From positions 1 to 39,692 of the forward strand of contig NZ_JAGOGJ010000061.1 in the NCBI RefSeq assembly GCF_017996735.1: a DNA stretch of 39,692 nucleotides. Direction: 5' to 3'. Made by a program: the position numbers and the translations under genes. Source of the DNA: Niveispirillum sp. Its GTDB lineage: Bacteria; Pseudomonadota; Alphaproteobacteria; Azospirillales; Azospirillaceae. The stretch's first letter is position 1. Each line of letters begins with the position of its first letter. Shown piece after piece: positions 32,256-39,692 of this stretch. The notes under the pieces are model-generated. The model did not search any database. It worked only from the letters and a program-made list of their open reading frames with translations, and had not been told where the DNA came from.

Positions 32256-32645
32256 TCATGAAGCGTATTTGAATTCCGGCAGCTTCTTCAAAGTTTCCTT
32301 GGTGGCATCGCGCAGGATGAACTTCTTGTCCGTCACGTTCAGCGCCGCATAGGAGACGACCACATATTTCGACCCCATGCCAAGGAAACCGCCGACCGAC
32401 AGCACGGCAAACGGCACCCGATCATTGGGCGTCACGATCAGATCATCGATGGTGCCCACCGTCTCGCCAGCGGCATTGTACACCATGCTGCCCACCACCT
32501 TCGAGGTGCGGTAGCCGGTGGCCAGGGTGGTCGGGTCCACCTGCGTCAACGCCATGGTCTGCGGCGTTCCCTGTGCAAAGGCCGGTGCGCCAGCCAGCAG
32601 CGTGGCCACGGAGAAACCGGCGAGAAGAATGGTGAAACGTTTCAT
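32256..32645 (-). CDS. exported PRC-barrel domain protein
   Basis: This 129-aa protein has a Sec signal peptide (MKRFTILLAGFSVATLLAGA, cleavage after AFA). A PRC-barrel-like domain follows: YRTSKVVGSMVYNAAGETVG, IDDLIVTPNDRVPFAVLSVG and GSKYVVVSYAALNV. PRC barrels bind other proteins or membranes; secreted versions are common in Alphaproteobacteria and often stress-related. The ATG at 32645 is preceded by AAGGACG; a Met 5 codons upstream is possible. It lies on the same strand as the small Lys/His-rich gene but is separated from it by a strong terminator. Confidence 0.8.
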   Translation of the reverse strand: MKRFTILLAGFSVATLLAGAPAFAQGTPQTMALTQVDPTTLATGYRTSKVVGSMVYNAAGETVGTIDDLIVTPNDRVPFAVLSVGGFLGMGSKYVVVSYAALNVTDKKFILRDATKETLKKLPEFKYAS

Positions 32646-32681
32646 GATTGCGTCCTTCATTACGGGGTAGACATGGAGAAA

Positions 32682-32715
32682 GTGCCGGCGGTGGAGGGGC
32701 GTCCACCGCCGGCAC
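32682..32715 (-). terminator. strong terminator of the small Lys/His-rich gene
   Basis: GTGCCGGCGGTGGA and TCCACCGCCGGCAC form a perfect 14-bp stem with a 6-nt loop; on the minus strand the stem is followed by TTTCTCC. It separates the small gene at 32729 from the PRC-barrel gene. Confidence 0.8.
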
Positions 32716-32728
32716 AGCCAGTCAGGCA

Positions 32729-32899
32729 CTATTTCTTCTGCGCATGCTTGGCGTTGGTGTCCTTGTCATGCTTGTCAGCATGAGCGCCCGACGTGTGCGA
32801 CGACGTTTCGGCGGGCTTGCCCTTGCCGGCCTGGGTCGGGGCGGCGGCGGGTTTGTTGGCGGGCTTGTTGCCAGACTTTTCCATATCGATATCTTTCAT
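32729..32899 (-). CDS. small Lys/His-rich hypothetical protein
   Basis: This 56-aa protein is rich in Lys, Ala, His and Pro (MEKSGNKPANKPAAAPTQAG, then TSGAHADKHDKDTNAKHAQK). It is probably disordered and nucleic-acid- or polyanion-binding in character. A purine/G-rich stretch lies upstream of the ATG at 32899; a longer in-frame start exists at 32914. Support comes from its dedicated terminator and a copy of the repeated intergenic motif ~150 nt upstream, oriented toward it. No family is recognised. Confidence 0.55.
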   Translation of the reverse strand: MKDIDMEKSGNKPANKPAAAPTQAGKGKPAETSSHTSGAHADKHDKDTNAKHAQKK

Positions 32900-33046
32900 G
32901 TTGTGGCCCCCCAAACAGGGGGCGGAAAGGATGGCCGTGGAGACACGAAGAAATCGCGCCCTCCATCACGACAATTCGATCATCTTCAGAAGAAAAGATC
33001 ACCGAACAAATTATAATATAATGTGCATGGGCAATAATATTGAGAT

Positions 33047-33062
33047 CGGAGAATACCTATAT
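33047..33062 (-). promoter_or_regulatory. copy 2 of the intergenic motif GGTANTYTCCG
   Basis: On the minus strand ATATAGGTATTCTCCG, ~150 nt upstream of the small Lys/His-rich gene, in a 355-nt AT-rich gap without other supported genes. Confidence 0.5.
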
Positions 33063-33192
33063 GGAAAATTTATCTGCATATTCGACGATATTGATAAATA
33101 TTCTTCGATAATAAGGGTGATTTTGAATTATCGCAGATCAGTTGCCGCCCAACGCGCCCCCTGCGCGCTTCCGCGCGGCGGCGCCCATGCCC

Positions 33193-33233
33193 CCGAAGCC
33201 TTTAAACCCAATGAGTTGGATTGAAGGCTTCGG
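33193..33233. repeat. inverted repeat after the OmpA-like lipoprotein gene
   Basis: CCGAAGCCTT (33193-33202) and AAGGCTTCGG (33224-33233) with further partial pairing inside (CCCAA/TTGG). It lies just past the stop of the lipoprotein gene, so it may be its terminator, though the T-tract is poor. Confidence 0.5.
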
Positions 33234-33255
33234 CGCCATGATGGGAGATGGTCGG

Positions 33256-34035
33256 TTACTTGACCACGCCTTCCACCACACGATTGAGCGGCTGACGCAC
33301 CCCGTCGGCCTGCGGGACCGGCAGTTCACGCGACCCGACCCACCGCACATCGATGCGTGATGACGCCACGCCGGCGGCGATCAGCGTGTTACGCACGGTT
33401 TCGACACGCTGGCGTGACAGGTCCATGTTGTAATAATCGGTACCGATGCTAGACGCCTTGCCGACCAGGGTGACACGGCGGTCGGGATCGTTGAGAATCT
33501 CCTTGGCGGCATCGCGCAGGATGGTCACGCCGTCCGGGGTAAGCGTCGCCTTGTCGAAATCGAAGTAGGTATTGTACGAAGTCTGGCGATAGACGGCCGC
33601 CACCGGTCCCGGTGCCGCGATGACCGCCACGACCAGGGTCGTCTGGCAAGGCGTGGCCGTACCCTCGATCGTGGCGGGCGCCAGACCCAATGCCAGGTTC
33701 TGGCACGCCACCTCCTCCACCGTCATTCCCTTGGCCCAGGCCCGCGTGGTTTCCGTGGGCATCAACCCATGGCCATGGGTCATGGCCCGACGCAGAAACG
33801 GCTCGGCCAGATCCATGCGGCCCTGCGACTGGTAAGAGGCGCCCAGGTTCAATTCGTCAATGGGGCTGTTGGGCCATTTGATGTTGGACGCTTCAAGAAG
33901 GCGGGTGGATTCGGCGTAGTTCCCGGCCTTCAGGGCCACATAACCCGGCGAGCTTGAAGACACATTGGAGCCCGTGCAACCTGCCAGCAGCAACAAGCCG
34001 ATGGGCAGGGCGTATATCATGGTGATTTTCGACAT
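33256..34035 (-). CDS. TPR-OmpA lipoprotein
   Basis: This is a 259-aa outer-membrane lipoprotein. The lipobox is LLLLAGC (Cys at residue 20). Residues ~30-90 carry TPR-like units (YVALKAGNYAESTRLLEASN, LNLGASYQSQGRMDLAEPFL). Residues ~150-259 form an OmpA peptidoglycan-binding domain: YNTYFDFDKATLTPDGVTIL, VTLVGKASSIGTDYYNMDLS, RQRVETVRNTLIAAGV. The ATG at 34035 opens the signal peptide with AGGA 8 nt upstream. Such proteins tie the outer membrane to peptidoglycan; the TPR part may bind a partner. It has a motif copy 86 nt upstream. Confidence 0.85.
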   Translation of the reverse strand: MSKITMIYALPIGLLLLAGCTGSNVSSSSPGYVALKAGNYAESTRLLEASNIKWPNSPIDELNLGASYQSQGRMDLAEPFLRRAMTHGHGLMPTETTRAWAKGMTVEEVACQNLALGLAPATIEGTATPCQTTLVVAVIAAPGPVAAVYRQTSYNTYFDFDKATLTPDGVTILRDAAKEILNDPDRRVTLVGKASSIGTDYYNMDLSRQRVETVRNTLIAAGVASSRIDVRWVGSRELPVPQADGVRQPLNRVVEGVVK

Positions 34036-34120
34036 GAGGATATTCCTGCATCTCAAATCCAGGAAATCCTGAATTCATTTCAGAATAATAATGCAAAAAT
34101 TGTAAATAAAATCCAAGAAC

Positions 34121-34136
34121 CGGAAACTACCTATAG
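34121..34136 (-). promoter_or_regulatory. copy 3 of the intergenic motif GGTANTYTCCG
   Basis: On the minus strand CTATAGGTAGTTTCCG, one mismatch from copy 1 over 16 nt, 86 nt upstream of the OmpA-like lipoprotein gene. The flanking DNA is AT-rich. Confidence 0.55.
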
Positions 34137-34227
34137 AGGCCTACCCCAAAATAAACTGGCCTTTTCAAAACTGATAATATTGAAATTAAAGCGCACGAAA
34201 TCTGACGACATCCGCAGAGCCAGAAGA

Positions 34228-34262
34228 AAAGGCGCGCCACATCCTGCTGCTGGCGCGCCTTT
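34228..34262 (-). terminator. rho-independent terminator of the RTX-type gene
   Basis: AAAGGCGCGCC (34228-34238) pairs with GGCGCGCCTTT (34252-34262) over 13 nt. On the minus strand the stem runs into TTTTCTTCTGG. It lies ~85 nt past the stop of the gene at 34349. Confidence 0.8.
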
Positions 34263-34348
34263 CCCGGCGGGCGATCCCGGGTGGCCCCGGCATCGCCCCC
34301 CCTTTTTTCCCTTATACCGTCGGTATGATACCGCTGCGTCGGGCCGGG

Positions 34349-35143
34349 TCAGACGATCTGAAACCCGGTATCCATATAAATCTGCCGGCCTTCGGCCTGG
34401 CCCCAGTTCAGATAGTGGAAGAGGGGGTTATAGCCCGCCGCCACGACATCCGGATTGTGGCTGAGATAGTCTGAGACATCGAAAAAGGGCGACGGATTGC
34501 GGTTTTCCTTCCAGCCATAGAAGGTGAAATGGGTCCACGGGTCCGCCCCGGAAGCGGCGACGTCGCTATTATTTTCCAGATAATAGCCGGCGTCGAACAG
34601 CAGATGTGTGCTTCGGCCTTCGGCCTTGCCATATTGCTGATAATGCGCGTTGGCCGGGAACTGAGCCGCGGCGACATCGCCGTTCACATTCGTATAATAG
34701 GCGGAATCAAAGCCGTTCCGGACCTCGAAAACGCGGTTCTCGTACTTGCCGTAGAGCTCGAAATGCTGCCGCCCGCTGGTATAGGTACCGTTCTGGACGG
34801 CAGCGCTCACATCCGCATTGTTTTGCAGATACACGTCTTCATCAAAGCCGAAGACGGGGGCGGCCTTGTAAAGCGGGACCACCTTGTCGGCGAAGACCGC
34901 GAACTGCACACCGCTCAGCGTATCCGTCCCCTCCGGTCCGCTGATCCGGACCGACGCGGTGTTGCTGTTCGTGATCGTATAGCTGGAGGAGTTGCCGCTA
35001 TACACTGCAGCATTCTGGCCGCCACCGCCATTGAACGTGTCATTGCCGGCGCCACCGTAAAACAGGTCGAAGCCGATACCACCGTTCAGTCTGTCCGCTG
35101 CTGCGGTCCCGGAAATCCGGTTAAAGTGAGCATAGTTCGCCAT
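34349..35143 (-). CDS. RTX-type protein with four tandem FD-x-YYL-NxDV repeats
   Basis: This is a 264-aa protein without a signal peptide. The first ~85 residues contain an RTX/haemolysin-type stretch (ISGTAAADRLNGGIGFDLFY, GGAGNDTFNGGGGQN, GPEGTDTLSGVQFAVFAD), suggesting type I secretion or calcium-dependent folding. Four ~40-residue repeats follow: FDEDVYLQNNADVSAA, FDSAYYTNVNGDVAAA, FDAGYYLENNSDVAAS and FDVSDYLSHNPDVVAAG. Each closes with HF/HY-x-x-YG-x-x-ENR or EGR. These repeats occur in many large alphaproteobacterial adhesin- or enzyme-associated secreted proteins. GGGGAATGG precedes the ATG. A motif copy lies ~70 nt upstream. Function is unknown; a surface or secreted role is inferred. 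Confidence 0.8.
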   Translation of the reverse strand: MANYAHFNRISGTAAADRLNGGIGFDLFYGGAGNDTFNGGGGQNAAVYSGNSSSYTITNSNTASVRISGPEGTDTLSGVQFAVFADKVVPLYKAAPVFGFDEDVYLQNNADVSAAVQNGTYTSGRQHFELYGKYENRVFEVRNGFDSAYYTNVNGDVAAAQFPANAHYQQYGKAEGRSTHLLFDAGYYLENNSDVAASGADPWTHFTFYGWKENRNPSPFFDVSDYLSHNPDVVAAGYNPLFHYLNWGQAEGRQIYMDTGFQIV

Positions 35144-35211
35144 GATCCATTCCCCATTATTTGATCCAGTTCCATAATAAAATGCTTAAATTCTTCGTAA
35201 TGAGGAACCGA

Positions 35212-35227
35212 CGGAAAATACCCACAT
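35212..35227 (-). promoter_or_regulatory. copy 4 of the intergenic motif GGTANTYTCCG
   Basis: On the minus strand ATGTGGGTATTTTCCG, ~70 nt upstream of the RTX-type gene. It lies in the 630-nt AT-rich divergent gap before the cyclic glucan synthase gene, in which no gene is supported. Confidence 0.5.
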
Positions 35228-35468
35228 GCAATTATAGGAATAAATTTTAAACTATAATCATTCTTGAGATTTTTTATTCCATCTATTCTTTCGACCCCTT
35301 AATGGAGCCAATCAGAATAATGGAAGCGATCCGTTGCCGCAGGGAACGGTGGGGACACGCCCGGCGTCATGCTTCCGGCAGTTCACTCAGGCCGTCATAT
35401 CGATCTAAACCCCAATATCAGCCCCGTGCCTGCCGTAAGGAGACAGATATATCGTCGATTTTATTGAG

Positions 35469-35527
35469 GTATGGGTACTTTCCGAGCATGTTTATTGTCG
35501 ATCGGAAATTATAAAATATTTGATCGA
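35469..35527 (+). promoter_or_regulatory. copy 5 of the motif plus inverted repeat upstream of the glucan synthase gene
   Basis: GTATGGGTACTTTCCG (35469-35484) points toward the glucan synthase ORF. It is followed by TCGATC (35498-35503) and GATCGA (35522-35527) flanking an AT-rich stretch with TATAAA (35510-35515), a possible -10. A partial copy GATAGGTAGTTAATTCTCC follows from 35525. Distance to the ATG is ~290 nt. Confidence 0.45.
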
Positions 35528-35773
35528 TAGGTAGTTAATTCTCCAACCATACCTACCCTGATTTACGGACATTATGTGGAGTGTGCAGTGTCAGGGTACG
35601 GATCGAACATGGCTCCTTGACAGTCGTCCGACGCCGGACAAGCACCAGTCCACGGCCGCGCATCGGTTTCCCCGTGGGCAACAGGCTGGTTCTGACGGAC
35701 CGCCGCCCCCTCCATCTCACCCTCTTCGTGTTGTGACAACAGCGAATGATCGGGTCCGCGAAAAGGCGACAGC

Positions 35774-38700
35774 ATGAACATCTTGCGCGCAGCGCCTTCG
35801 ACGGCCTTCTGGCAGGGCACCGAGGTCATCCGGGAAGAACTTTTCGGGATCGAGCGGCTGGAGGAACATGGCCGTTCCCTGGCGACGGCCCAGCCTGTGA
35901 CCGACAGGCCATCGCGGGTCCGTCCCCTGGCGGACCGTCTGGGCGACAATGCCGCCGTGCTGCTGGACGCCTATCGCAAGACCGTTTCCGCCCTGGCCGA
36001 GGGCCGGGCCATTACGCCGGCCTCGGAATGGCTGGTCGATAATTACCATCTTGTCGAACGTCAGGTGCGGGAAATCGACCGGGATCTGCCGCCCGGCTTT
36101 CACCGCCAGCTTCCGAAACTGTCGGAAGGGCCGTTCGCGGGATATCCGCGCGTCTTCGGTCTGGCCTGGGCCTTTGTTGCCCACACGGACAGCCGGTTCG
36201 ACCCCGAGATGCTGGTGAGGTACTTGCGCGCCTACCAGTCGGTTCAGCCGCTGACCATTGGTGAGCTGTGGGCGGTGTCGATCCTGCTGCGCATGGTGTT
36301 GATCGAGAATCTGCGCCTGTTGGCGGTGCAGACCCTGGCCAACCGCGATGCGCGGCACCAAGCCGACCATATCGCGGATCAGTTGCTGGGGCGGGCCGAA
36401 GCACCCGGTGCGGCGCCGGCCCAGGCCATGAAAACGTTGCAGGACCATGCCTTGCCGCCGGCCATGGTGGTGCAGTTGCTGCACCGGCTGCGCGACCCGG
36501 ACCCGGACACCATCCCGGTGCTGGCCTGGCTGGATCAGCGGCTGGCGTCGCGCGGCCTGACCCCGGATGCCGTGGTGAACGATGTCCATCGCCGCCAGGG
36601 CGCCACCAATGTCACGGTGCGCAACATCATCACCAGCCTGCGCCGCATCGGTGATGTCGACTGGAAGGACCTGTTTGAACAGGCCAGCCCCGTCGATGAT
36701 CTTCTGGCGACGGTGGATGATTATCCCCGAATGGATTTTGCGACCCGCAACCTGTACCGCAGCGCCATCGAGGATCTGGCGCGCGGCAGCCGCCGGTCCG
36801 AGCTGGATGTGACCCATCAGGTGCTGGAGGTGGCGCGGACGCAGGACGGGGCCGCCGATCCGCGCCGCCGCGATCCCGGCTATCACCTGCTGGCCCAGGG
36901 ACGTCGGGCCTTCGAGCGTCATATCGGCTACCGTCCCTCCTGGCGGCAACGACCGGCCCGACTTGTCCGGTCCATGGGGCTTGGCCTCTATATCGGATCG
37001 ATCACCCTGATTGCCGGTCTGATCCTGCTGTTGGTACTGCATGTCCTGGCACAGATTGGGGTTGGGGTGCCGGCCCTGCTGGCGCTGGGGCTGGTGTCGT
37101 TCATCCCCTGCATCGATGTGGCCATGGCGCTGTGCAACCGTGTCCTGTCGCTGGGCATCGGGGCCACGGCCCTGCCGGGTATGGCGTTGAAGGACGGGGT
37201 GCCGGCGGACCTGCGGACATTGGTGGCCGTGCCCACCTTGCTGACCACGCCCCGCGCCGTCGCCGAACAGGTGGCGCAGTTGGAGGTCCACCATCTGGCC
37301 AGTCCCGACGGCGATCTGCAATTTGTGCTTCTGTCCGACTGGACCGACGCCGCCACGGAACAGACGGCGGCCGACGACATCCTGCTGGAAGCGGCGCGGG
37401 ACGGGATTGCCCGGCTGAACGCGCAGCATGGTCCGGCGCCCGGCGGCCCGCGCTTCCTGCTGCTGCACCGGAAACGCGTCTGGTGCGCCGGGGAAGGATG
37501 CTGGATGGGATGGGAGCGCAAGCGCGGCAAGCTGCATGAGTTGAACCGCCTGCTGCGCGGGGCAACCGATACCGGTTTCATGGATATCGGGGGCGGGGCG
37601 GTGCCCGTCGGGGTGCGCTATGTCCTCACCCTGGATGCCGATACACGCCTGCCGCGCGATGCTGCCCGGCGGTTGATCGGCAAGATGGCCCATCCGCTGA
37701 ACCGGCCCCGCTTCGACCCGGTCGAAGGCAGGGTAGTCGAAGGCTTTGGCGTGCTGCAGCCCCGGATCACGCCCTCCCTGCCGGTCGGGCGGCGCGGATC
37801 GCTGTTCCAGCGCATCTTCTCCAGCCTGAATGGCATCGATCCCTATGCCGCCGCCATATCGGACCATTACCAGGACCTGTTCGGGGAAGGTACCTATGCC
37901 GGCAAGGGTATCTATGACATCGACGCCTTCGAACTGGCCCTGGCCGGGCGGGTGCCGGACGGCACGGTGCTGAGCCATGACCTGTTCGAAGGCAATTTTG
38001 CCCGCGCCGCCCTGGCGTCGGATGTGGAACTGGTAGAGGATTTTCCCACCCGTTACGACGTGGATGCCCAGCGCCATCACCGGTGGGCGCGGGGGGACTG
38101 GCAATTGCTACCCTGGCTGCTGGGACGCGGCCATGCCACCGCCGATGCCGGCCGGGCCAAGGGCCTTGTGCCCGCCGTGGGCCGCTGGAAGATGCTGGAC
38201 AATCTGCGCCGGACCCTGGTGGCGCCCCTGATGGTCCTGTCGCTGGTCATCGGCTGGACCTTGCCATTCACGGCCAGCCTGGTCTGGACGCTGTTCAATG
38301 CGGCTCTGCTGCTGGCGCCACCCTTGTTTCCCATCATCACGGCCTTGGGGCCAGCCCAGACGGGCATGCGCGTTTCCAGCCATCTGCGCAAGCTGCTGGC
38401 GGAGGGGCGGCGCGCCCTGGTCCTTGCCGCGCTGACCGGCGGTTTTCTGGCCCATCAGGCCTGGATGCTGACTGACGCCATCCTGCGCACGCTCTGGCGC
38501 CTGTGGTTCAGCCATCGCCATATGCTGCAATGGGTTCCGGCGGCACAGACCTCCATCGCCCCCCGGCTGTCGCTGGTGGGAAGCTTCAAACGGTTGGCGG
38601 GGGCGCCGATCCTGGCACTGGCGGGTTTTGGGGTGGCCGTGGCGGCAGGGGATGGGAACTGGCTGCTGTGCCTGCCCTTCACCCTGCCCTGGCTGCTGTC

Positions 38701-39692
38701 GCCCCTGATCGCCGAACGCATCAGCCGGCCCACGCAAGAACAGGAACTGGACGATCTGGGGGATGAGGCGAAGACGAGCCTGCGCCTGACCGCGCGTCGC
38801 ACCTGGGGTTATTTCGAACGGTTCGTCACGGCGGACGACAATATGCTGCCGCCCGACAATTTCCAGGAGACGCCGGCACCCGTGCTGGCCCGCCGGACCT
38901 CGCCCACCAATATCGGGCTTTACCTGCTGTCGGTGGTTGCGGCCCGTGATTTCGGCTGGATCGGCACCCATGACGCCCTGGACCGGCTGGAGGCGACAAT
39001 GGGCAGCATGGACCGGCTGGAACGATACCGGGGCCATTTCCTGAATTGGTACGCCACGGCCGATCTGCGCCCGCTGGACCCGAAATATGTCTCTTCCGTC
39101 GACAGCGGCAATCTGGCCGGGCATCTGATCGCGCTGGCCAACAGTTGCGATGAATGGCGGACCAAGCCCCTGGCGGAGGCCGCGCGGGTGAAGGGGGTTG
39201 CCGATGCCCTGGCCCTGGCCAAGGAAATCCGGCCGACCGCCGGCCAGAGCGAGGCCGGCGGTCGCCTGGATCAGGCGCTGGACACGCTGGCCCGGGTCAT
39301 CCGGCAACAGACGGGCAACGGCGATCCGGACACCATCCTGTCCAGCCTGACCACCAAGGCGGAACAGATCGCCGGATTGATGACGGCCCCGGCGCTGGCG
39401 TCACTGGGCGCCGATGCGGCCCATTGGGCGGGGGCCTGTCTGGACTGCATCCATTCCCATGACCGCGACGAACAGAATGACGAGGATCTGGCCCCCCGCC
39501 TGCTGGCGCTGGCCCAGAGGGCGCGGGCCCTGGTCGCCGCCATGGATTTCAGCTTCCTGTTCGACAGCGAACGCCAGCTTCTGTCCATCGGGCACCTGCT
39601 GAACGACAATGTCCGGGACCCGAGCTGCTATGACCTTCTGGCGTCGGAGGCGCGGCTGGCCAGCTTTGTCGCCATTGCCAAGGGTGATATCC
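35774..39692 (+). CDS. ndvB: cyclic beta-1,2-glucan synthase (N-terminal part)
   Basis: The frame is open from ATG 35774 to the window end (1306 codons, continuing). Homology is to NdvB/ChvB, inner-membrane proteins of ~2800 aa that build periplasmic cyclic beta-1,2-glucan. Seen: WLVDNYHLVERQVREIDRDL and GYPRVFGLAWAFVAHTDS near residues 85-135, RRQGATNVTVRNIITSLRRI, a transmembrane region from ~400 (GLGLYIGSITLIAGLILLL), and LVAVPTLL near 483 opening the GT84 domain. Also DAD in VLTLDADTRLPRDAARRL (621-623), DLFEGNFARAAL, HHRWARGDWQLLPWL near 768-780, and more membrane helices at ~815-860 and ~940-985. AAGG lies 8 nt before the ATG. The C-terminal GH94 phosphorylase part is outside the window. 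Confidence 0.92.
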   Translation, partial: MNILRAAPSTAFWQGTEVIREELFGIERLEEHGRSLATAQPVTDRPSRVRPLADRLGDNAAVLLDAYRKTVSALAEGRAITPASEWLVDNYHLVERQVREIDRDLPPGFHRQLPKLSEGPFAGYPRVFGLAWAFVAHTDSRFDPEMLVRYLRAYQSVQPLTIGELWAVSILLRMVLIENLRLLAVQTLANRDARHQADHIADQLLGRAEAPGAAPAQAMKTLQDHALPPAMVVQLLHRLRDPDPDTIPVLAWLDQRLASRGLTPDAVVNDVHRRQGATNVTVRNIITSLRRIGDVDWKDLFEQASPVDDLLATVDDYPRMDFATRNLYRSAIEDLARGSRRSELDVTHQVLEVARTQDGAADPRRRDPGYHLLAQGRRAFERHIGYRPSWRQRPARLVRSMGLGLYIGSITLIAGLILLLVLHVLAQIGVGVPALLALGLVSFIPCIDVAMALCNRVLSLGIGATALPGMALKDGVPADLRTLVAVPTLLTTPRAVAEQVAQLEVHHLASPDGDLQFVLLSDWTDAATEQTAADDILLEAARDGIARLNAQHGPAPGGPRFLLLHRKRVWCAGEGCWMGWERKRGKLHELNRLLRGATDTGFMDIGGGAVPVGVRYVLTLDADTRLPRDAARRLIGKMAHPLNRPRFDPVEGRVVEGFGVLQPRITPSLPVGRRGSLFQRIFSSLNGIDPYAAAISDHYQDLFGEGTYAGKGIYDIDAFELALAGRVPDGTVLSHDLFEGNFARAALASDVELVEDFPTRYDVDAQRHHRWARGDWQLLPWLLGRGHATADAGRAKGLVPAVGRWKMLDNLRRTLVAPLMVLSLVIGWTLPFTASLVWTLFNAALLLAPPLFPIITALGPAQTGMRVSSHLRKLLAEGRRALVLAALTGGFLAHQAWMLTDAILRTLWRLWFSHRHMLQWVPAAQTSIAPRLSLVGSFKRLAGAPILALAGFGVAVAAGDGNWLLCLPFTLPWLLSPLIAERISRPTQEQELDDLGDEAKTSLRLTARRTWGYFERFVTADDNMLPPDNFQETPAPVLARRTSPTNIGLYLLSVVAARDFGWIGTHDALDRLEATMGSMDRLERYRGHFLNWYATADLRPLDPKYVSSVDSGNLAGHLIALANSCDEWRTKPLAEAARVKGVADALALAKEIRPTAGQSEAGGRLDQALDTLARVIRQQTGNGDPDTILSSLTTKAEQIAGLMTAPALASLGADAAHWAGACLDCIHSHDRDEQNDEDLAPRLLALAQRARALVAAMDFSFLFDSERQLLSIGHLLNDNVRDPSCYDLLASEARLASFVAIAKGDI

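Noticed and set aside
32793..33224. 143-aa plus-strand frame
   Set aside because: Antisense to the small Lys/His-rich gene and running through AT-rich intergenic DNA; no motif.
33142..33360. 72-aa plus-strand frame over the inverted repeat
   Set aside because: Mostly antisense to the lipoprotein gene end and explained by the inverted repeat.
35302..35514. 70-aa plus-strand frame upstream of the glucan synthase gene
   Set aside because: Arg/Ser-rich, no ribosome-binding site, crosses motif copy 5; no evidence of coding.
35717..38104. 795-aa open frame antisense to the glucan synthase gene
   Set aside because: Overlaps continuous NdvB homology on the plus strand; composition typical of an antisense frame.
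1..39692. tRNA, rRNA, CRISPR arrays, insertion sequences or prophage
   Set aside because: No clover-leaf-like segments, regularly spaced repeats, transposase or phage motifs were found on reading the window.

Overview
The window is GC-rich chromosomal DNA from an alphaproteobacterium, most likely a Rhodospirillales/Azospirillaceae-type genome (inference). Supporting signs are a MerR-controlled beta-oxidation cluster, phasin and PHA-depolymerase genes, a cyclic beta-1,2-glucan synthase, a GGAAC-N16-CGTT promoter of the EcfG general stress type, and the codon usage. No tRNA, rRNA, CRISPR array, insertion sequence or phage gene was seen.

Layout. 1-5310: the end of an Hpt phosphotransfer protein and a stand-alone receiver, a secreted PQQ-type sugar dehydrogenase, a methyltransferase, a YciA thioesterase and parE. 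5311-6840: a small accessory patch with an AT-rich possible HEPN-like gene, a frameshifted HTH antitoxin remnant, a frameshifted ParE-type toxin and its intact antitoxin. 6887-9210: an epoxide-hydrolase-like enzyme divergent from mnmA. 9299-15472: a fatty-acid oxidation cluster on the minus strand (MerR regulator, thiolase, bifunctional hydroxyacyl-CoA dehydrogenase/enoyl-CoA hydratase, acyl-CoA dehydrogenase). 15667-18466: purU converging on a SPINDLY/OGT-type TPR glycosyltransferase.

18467-25681: a storage and stress block. It has two small overlapping ORFs, a Crp/Fnr regulator overlapping a 68-aa ORF that overlaps a phasin, a large-subunit catalase, a DUF892 ferritin-like protein behind an EcfG-type promoter, a PHA-depolymerase-type esterase and an RHH regulator with an obvious operator. 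25754-30724: two divergently transcribed fusion enzymes (GH1-RmlD-like and glycosyltransferase-UDP-galactopyranose mutase) plus a small membrane-anchored protein. 30822-39692: envelope and export genes: NhaA, a PRC-barrel protein, a small Lys/His-rich protein, a TPR-OmpA lipoprotein, an RTX-type protein with four tandem repeats, and the first ~1306 codons of cyclic beta-1,2-glucan synthase.

The least explained signals are regulatory. A 16-bp motif (core GGTANTYTCCG) occurs five times, only in AT-rich intergenic DNA and always pointing at the next gene; four of the five copies lie in the envelope block. A second, 25-bp element is shared by the katE/crp and the fusion-enzyme divergent regions. 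parE and mnmA each have a -10 hexamer 5-6 nt before the ATG and no Shine-Dalgarno, which suggests leaderless transcripts.
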